Assembly: GCF_050947875.1 (NCBI RefSeq)
Contig: NC_134568.1
Coordinates: forward strand, 260,210,115 to 260,274,114
Direction of reading: 5' to 3'
DNA: 64,000 nucleotides
Source of the DNA: Dermacentor variabilis
Taxonomy: Eukaryota; Arthropoda; Arachnida; Ixodida; Ixodidae
A program made the translations under genes and the position numbers. Positions 58,720 through 64,000 of the stretch are shown here, piece by piece; positions within the stretch are counted from its first letter, which is position 1, and each line of letters begins with the position of its first letter. A model generated the notes under the pieces. It had not been told where the DNA came from. It did not search any database and saw nothing but the letters and a program-made list of their open reading frames with translations.

Positions 58720-59995
58720 CGAGGGCAAGTCAAATGAAAGTTAGCCAATGCGAATATATGAAAAACGGCGTACTTTATTTAAAACTACTCTCCATGACCA
58801 TTTAGACATTTGTCCCAGTGACTAACGAGTCGCAGGATTTCAGTCTCATAGAAATTCTTGGGTTGCTGCTTCAGAAAGTCTCTAACTGACTCATTCACGT
58901 CATCGTCCGACACAAAGCTGGTTTCCTTGAGCTGTTTTTTTTTTAATTGTCCGAAAAGGTGGAAGTCGCAAGGCGACAGGTCTGGGCTGTATGGCGGATG
59001 TTACAGCGTTTCCCACTTGAACTTTGCCAGTGTTGTGTTAACCACATCAGCGACGTGGCGACGGGCATTGTCGTGGAGCAAGATGACCTCGTTCGTCAAA
59101 TTTCCACGTCGTTTGTTCTTGATTGCGACACGCAGCCGATCCGGCGTTTCACAATATCGGAAACGATTGATAGTGTCTCCAGGTTTAGAAAATTCGATCA
59201 GTAATGGCCCCTGACGATCGAGAAATAAAGTCAACAACACATTTCCGGCGAAATGACGGCCTTTGCTTTCTTTGGGGTGGTGAATTCGAATGCTTCCACT
59301 GTAAGCTTTGCCGTAGTGTTTCATGCTCGTAGTAGCGGCACCATGACCCGTGGCCGCTCACAATTGCAGACAAGTCGTCACCGTCATTGTGATACCGGAT
59401 CAGATGAGTCAAGGCAGCGCCAAACGTCTCAGTCTTCTGGCGGTGGTTCAACATCTTGAGCATCCGTTGCGCACACAAGAGCAGATAACTGGGAAGTTCA
59501 TGAACTATGGTGTGAACCAAACAGTGGCTGATGTTCGCACGCTCTGCCAGTTCATCGATGCTTATCCTCCGTTCTTGTCTAATCAGTTCATCAACCTTTG
59601 CAAGTGTGTTGGGGTTCATTGCACGCTGGCGTTGGCCCGGTCTTCTGCAAATTTCACGTCCTTCTTTGAACCGTTTGCTCGAATGCTTCACAGTGGTCAA
59701 TGAAATACAATGTTCAACGTACACGGCAGCCATACGGCGACTAATATCTTTTTGGGAAACACACTCAGCTGTCAAAAACCTCACGACACCATACTGTTCA
59801 ACTTTTGGAGCGTCCATTATGTCACAGAACCATGTTCAACGCTGTGTACGAGAGCATTAAACATTTATCCTCCCACCTGTGTTATCACTTTTGTAAATGA
59901 GAGACCCCTGTGTGCTACGCGCATGCCTCGTAGATAATGAACCAAACCATTATTGCGCGGGATGGGCTGGCTTACTTTCATTTGACTCGCCCTCG
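58720..59995 (-). mobile_element. Full-length mariner transposon, inactive
   Basis: 1,276 bp between TA dinucleotides (58,718-58,719 and 59,996-59,997). The 28-base terminal inverted repeats, starting CGAGGGC.AGTCAAATGAAAG, match at 26 of 28 positions. Length, TA target and transposase all fit the mariner family. Confidence 0.93.
58785..59817 (-). pseudogene. mariner transposase, frameshifted and with a stop
   Basis: Start ATG at 59,817. The N-terminal part has the helix-turn-helix region (FLTAECVSQKDISRRM, SIDELAERANISHCLVH). The frame shifts near 59,325. After it come VLLTLFLDRQGPL (first Asp), VILLHDNARRHVADVV (second Asp), then a TAA at 59,001-59,003, and past it HPPYSPDLSPCDFHLF (third Asp). 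The last codon is TAG at 58,785-58,787. Total length fits the usual 345 or so residues. The aspartate triad is present, but the frame is broken twice. Confidence 0.9.
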
Positions 59996-59997
59996 TA

Positions 59998-61259
59998 CAT
60001 TAGAAATGCGATGATACAATGAAATATACAAACGCGAAGATACAGCTTGATAAAGGGCAAGAAATTGTCACTGGAAACAAGGTTCACTGCACGTATACAG
60101 AAAACCTCTCAACAAGATATTTAAGTATACGTAAAAGTCCCCAATATATCGAAGTATCTAAGAAAAAGTCACTGTGCATAATGCGTCAAACAAGACAAAT
60201 AAACATGTTGCGCACTCACAGACCACAGAATCCTAAGGCTCGCCACCCCCCTCCCCTCCCTCTACTCGCGTTGAAGTATCGCGCGCGACGGAAGGCGGCG
60301 CCCATTCTCCCCGCTTTTCTCCCTTGCGCACACAAAACTGAGCCACCATCATCTGCTCACCCATGCCAACCCCGTCCCAGACACTTTCACTCGCACATAC
60401 GGCATGCGGCGCGCGGTAATGATGTTATCGTCCTTGTCGCGGTGGTCGGCGCAACACGAGAAAAACACATGCGCTCTGGCTGGCTCTGGCAGCCCGTGGG
60501 TAGCGAGAAGAAAATTGAAGAGGCTCGATGTGTGTGGGGGGGGGGAGTCCTCGCGAATAAAAGTCAAACTACAAAAAAAAAAGAAGGACGTAGTTGCATG
60601 GGTGCTTTGGCGCAGGTGAAAAAAATGTTGATATTCTTTTCTGTGACACGACGGCACAAATGAACCACCACAACGCTTCGTCTTATCGGACCTCGCTGCG
60701 TGCTTTGTCAACTTGTCTGATAGTGTGTTGATTCGGCTTGTCTAGTTGTATGGTCCCATGTACGACTTTAAAAAGTCCATGCACCTTTGGCGTGAAATGC
60801 TTCTAACAACATTAAACCCGCGAAGTTCCGGAATTGAAAATGTAATGCACGACTTTAGAAATGTCAATGCACATTTCACATCAAAAGTTTATGAGAACTT
60901 TATACCCATTCAGTTTCGGAATTGAAATCCACGTGCTCCGTAGATTCCGCGGCCCCCGCGAGATGCCGCGGCGAGCCCGCTCACCATCAAAACGCCCTTG
61001 AAACTTGGTGCTTGGATGGGGCTCCTAGCGTTATGTGACCCCGGATGCATAGGCGTTGCCACGAAATCTACCACGAGTTTGCAATGTTCGCGCTAAAATG
61101 TGTATGTCTTTTCGAGCGTGAAAAGGACATTCTAGACAAAATCCAGAATGGTTTCCGGCGCAGGGGGTTGTTTTGGTTGGCGGTGCATGACAGCCCGAGA
61201 AAATTTCGGGGGGGTGGGGTCTGACGCCCCATAAGCCCACCCCCCTGGCTAGGCCCCTA

Positions 61260-61261
<2 letters not shown>
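59998..61261. other. Stretch without recognised gene
   Basis: Includes a GC-rich part at 60,240-60,420 and a G run at 60,537. The 60,019-60,663 plus frame (214 codons) is basic and low in complexity, with no domain. The end, from about 61,195, has C/G-rich words leading into the (TA)n tract, as in tick dispersed repeats. Confidence 0.4.

Positions 61262-61339
<78 letters not shown>
61262..61339. repeat. Long (TA)n microsatellite
   Basis: About 78 bases of uninterrupted TA. Confidence 0.95.
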
Positions 61340-61341
<2 letters not shown>

Positions 61342-61730
61342 AAGAAGCCAACAAACAAAGACGCCAAGGACAGCATAGGGGAAATTACTTGTACTTAATA
61401 ATTGAATTAAAGGAATGATAACTTAATGAAAATGAAAGTTGATGAAAAACAACTGGTCACAGGCGGCGCACGAACCCGCGTCTTCGCATTATACTGTCGC
61501 GAAGAGAGTGTACCGCGGCCCTCTTTGCTGTCTTTCGGGGAATTTTGTGGGGTCCTTGACGCGGGGCAAACCTTTGTACACAAATGACCTCGACGGCGCC
61601 GCGGACAGTGCTGCCGCGCGGCCGCCGCCCCCGCCGCACCTGACGTCACACCTGCACATGTCGCGTCGTCTTCTCACGCTCGGCTGTCAAAGGCCAATTA
61701 GTTATGGTCAGAGTGCTTTTGTGTAAGGAG

Positions 61731-62172
61731 TGTTGACGCGACCATTTCTTGACCCCTTGAACTCTGCCGCTTATTGGATGATGTCGGTTTGCCTGATTGG
61801 TTGGAGTAACGAAGTAGCCCATTGGTGGAGAAAAGTGTCTCTTGGATGCTGGGGAAACTTATTTAAGGAATAGTTTGGAGTAGTTTAGGGTGAGCAAGTA
61901 GACAGCAGCAGACGGCGCATCTTCACCAGGGGAGACCAGGCCGGTCAGGCAGGCCGACGACGACGGGTATGACATCGTTTTGCTTGTAGATATTTTGTAC
62001 AGTTTAAACTTAAGGTAAATACCAAGAGAATAAATCTAGTTGTTCAAATGCTACTCTCGTCGTCGTACCTGCGGATTTGGACTTGCCCCTGCCAGAGCTC
62101 ATCCCCATTCATCTTCCGTCTCCCTGGTGAGTTGATGCGTCAGATATCTAACGGCTGCGTCACTTCGCTACA
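61731..62172 (+). repeat. 5' LTR of second element
   Basis: Starts TGTTGACGCG and ends TTCGCTACA. TATA-like TTATTTAAGG near 61,859 and AATAAA at 62,029-62,034 are in the right order. The left limit is not proven without the other LTR. Confidence 0.7.
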
Positions 62173-62175
62173 AAG

Positions 62176-62193
62176 TGGTGGAGTGTGCTGGGT
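62176..62193 (+). promoter_or_regulatory. Candidate primer-binding site
   Basis: TGGTGGAGTGTGCTGGGT begins three bases after the LTR and resembles the site of the first element. Confidence 0.5.
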
Positions 62194-62264
62194 ACCGAAG
62201 TCCACGCTCTAATATCATATGCCGTGGCAACAAACCCGAAGAACCTAGCTCTAACAGCTCGACC

Positions 62265-64000
62265 ATGACCGAACCCCCTACTGTCCTCGCTACCATGTGC
62301 ATCCCTCAAGCGGAACCTTTCATCGGACCGCCAGTCTTTAGAGGCACGCCCGAAGAGTCAATATCCGAGTGGCTGCTTTTCTACGAACACGTAACCTGCC
62401 TCAACAACTGGGATGAAGGGACGAAAGTAAAATTTTTATATTTGGCATTAGAGGGCAATGCAAAAAAGTGGCACACCACGCAAATTTTAACGGGTGCCCC
62501 TAATACATGGAAAGAGTGGACGACGCTTTTAAAAACGTCTTTCACAAGTCGCCACTCCGTTGAGATCGCATAGTTGCGGCTCCACAACCGAACGCAGCTG
62601 CCATCAGAATCTCTCGAAGATTATTATTATGACGTTGTGCAGCTGTGCGCCAGAGCCAATCCATCTATGACGGAAGAGGAGCGGATGCGGCACCTCATGC
62701 GCGGATTGCGTCCGGACGTGGTGGAAAAAATTCTTATTGCAAACCCGGACAGCTGCTCTGCTTTCCTCGGAATTTTACGCCGAATTGATTGGGCAGCTTT
62801 TTTGATGACGCATACATACCAACCAGAAGCGATCGGCACCCACCTCCCTGCCGGCCAGCAGTCGTGCTACCCATTCGCCTCGGCACCTGCCGCCGGAGTG
62901 ACACCCGCTGGAGCAACAGTGCAGCCGCCTCCAACATGTCTTGCCACCTGCGCTGCGGCAGAGCGTCACTGCCCGCGAGAGGCCACCGACCGCGACAGGG
63001 ACTTGAGGACGATCGCGGACTCTATAGCCTCATTATTTGACCGCCTGAAAGGTATCGAACAAGATGTACGTCGTCCTCCAGTGCCTTGGCCAGCGGGAAA
63101 TACCCGTGACGACGACGAGCGACCACGCTGCCAGCTATGCGACCGCATCGGCCACTTTGTGCCCCAGTGCCGGCAATGGCTCCAGGAAAACGGACCCCAG
63201 GGGAAGGACCAGCGCTCTAACTTTGAGCAAATCAACTCCGACACGCTTTCTCAACTTCCGCATGATTCCGCCCCAGCAAGCGAAGAAAATTCCTTACCGT
63301 TGCTCGTGCTGGATCATGTGGACATCGGTGAAAAGCAGAGAGAGGATTCATGGATGCGAGAAGTAATACAACACCTAGAGCAGCCGAGTGCGCCCGTTGC
63401 CAGAAAAACGAAAAGAACGGCACGGAGCTTTCGCTTGATCGGTGGTGTGTTATACAGAAGAGCGAAAGGCTTTCAGGAAGATCGCGCAGCACTCGTTGTC
63501 CCCAAGTGTTTGAGATCGGAGGTTCTGAGGCACTGCCATGACGACATCACGGCAGGCCACCTCGGTGTCAAGCGCACATGGGAGAAAATTCGCAGCCGCT
63601 ATTTCTGGCCAAAGATGTTTTGCCACGTCACCAAGTATGTCCTCTCCTGCCCTGACTGTCAGACGCGAAAGCTACCACCCGGAAAGCCGACCGGTTTTCT
63701 CCAGCCGATCCCACCTGCAGGTCGCCCTTTCCAACAAGTGGGCATGGATTTTGTTGGCCCTTTCACTAAAAGCAAAACAGGAAACCGCTACATCCTCGTG
63801 GTTACTGACTACCACACGAAATGGGTCGAGGCTGTCGCGTGTCCAGTGGCCACTGCTGCAGAAGCTGCTAAAGCCTTCGTCGAGCAAATTGTCTTACGCC
63901 ATGGGGCACCAGAAAAAGTGATAACAGATCGAGGGCAGCATTTTGTCGCCAACCTGACTGAAGAAATTTTCCGAATTATAGGTAGCGAGCATGCCCCTAC
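62265..64000 (+). pseudogene. gag-integrase in-frame fusion, partial
   Basis: From the ATG at 62,265 the frame runs, apart from one TAG at 62,571-62,573, to the window end. Capsid part: FRGTPEESISEWLLFYEHV, MRGLRPDVVEKIL. Zinc knuckle C-QL-C-DRIG-H-FVPQ-C at 63,130-63,171. Near 63,210-63,250 the sequence passes from the gag tail straight to NSDTLSQLP, which looks like the C-terminal end of RNase H. Integrase follows: GVLYRRAKGF, the His-His-Cys-Cys finger (RHCHDDITAGHLG ... CPDCQ), catalytic MDFVGPF near 63,745 and ITDRGQHF near 63,920. The active-site Glu would lie beyond the window. The deletion removed protease and polymerase yet kept the frame. Confidence 0.82.

Larger units (their letters stand above)
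61731..64000 (+). mobile_element. Second Ty3/gypsy-type element, internally deleted, runs off the window
   Basis: A 5' LTR (61,731-62,172), a primer-binding candidate, gag, then integrase. Protease, reverse transcriptase and most of RNase H are missing. It differs in sequence from the element at 12,017. The 3' LTR would lie beyond 64,000, so LTR limits are judged only from TG...CA ends and signals. Confidence 0.82.

Noticed and set aside
60019..60663. 214-codon plus frame
   Set aside because: Basic, proline-rich and low in complexity with G and A runs; no domain or exon signals.

Overview
The window looks like nuclear DNA of an arthropod, most probably a metastriate hard tick. Reasons: consensus GT-AG introns, a dense mix of eukaryotic transposons (Ty3/gypsy LTR elements, RTE- and I-like LINEs, mariner, MITEs), and at least seven copies of one tRNA-derived SINE that resembles the SINE I remember from ticks (Ruka). 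The species is inferred from the repeats, not proven. There is no bacterial-style operon, CRISPR array or rRNA.

The one convincing host gene lies on the minus strand from 57,505 down to 32,285. Nine exons can be placed by eye. Every exon-intron border has a GT donor and an AG acceptor, all phases agree, and together they give 359 codons plus a stop, with an AATAAA signal about 50 bases after the stop. The product is a multi-pass membrane protein whose layout matches an insect/arachnid-type gustatory receptor (7tm_7-like): glycosylated loop, six visible membrane segments, and a conserved loop before the last segment. The first exon(s), expected to hold the start codon and membrane segment 1, were not found. 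Its introns are full of transposons.

Layout. 1-12,016: no host gene; decayed minus-strand LINEs (about 2,230-3,720), hairpins, a tandem duplication (6,682-7,004) and a SINE. 12,017-18,326: a complete but dead Ty3/gypsy element with two LTRs about 3% different, frameshifts, a stop, and an RTE LINE nested in gag. 18,327-28,430: an unidentified minus-strand reading frame with its own AATAAA (18,606-18,930), a MITE carrying a tRNA-like segment, SINEs and a dispersed repeat pair. 28,430-29,190: a GC/CpG-rich block directly after a plus-strand TATA box, a possible promoter. 32,229-57,505: the receptor gene with, in its introns, an RTE LINE, a 730-bp TTAA-flanked MITE, an I-like LINE inserted into a MITE, more SINEs, and several near-perfect inverted repeats. 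58,720-59,995: a full-length but inactivated mariner. 61,731-64,000 (runs off the end): a second LTR element in which gag is fused in frame to integrase, with protease, reverse transcriptase and most of RNase H missing.

The elements do not form a pathway. They are layers of insertion around and inside one receptor gene. The items most worth follow-up are the receptor gene, the gag-integrase deletion element, the unidentified 18.6-18.9 kb frame and the CpG block with its TATA box.
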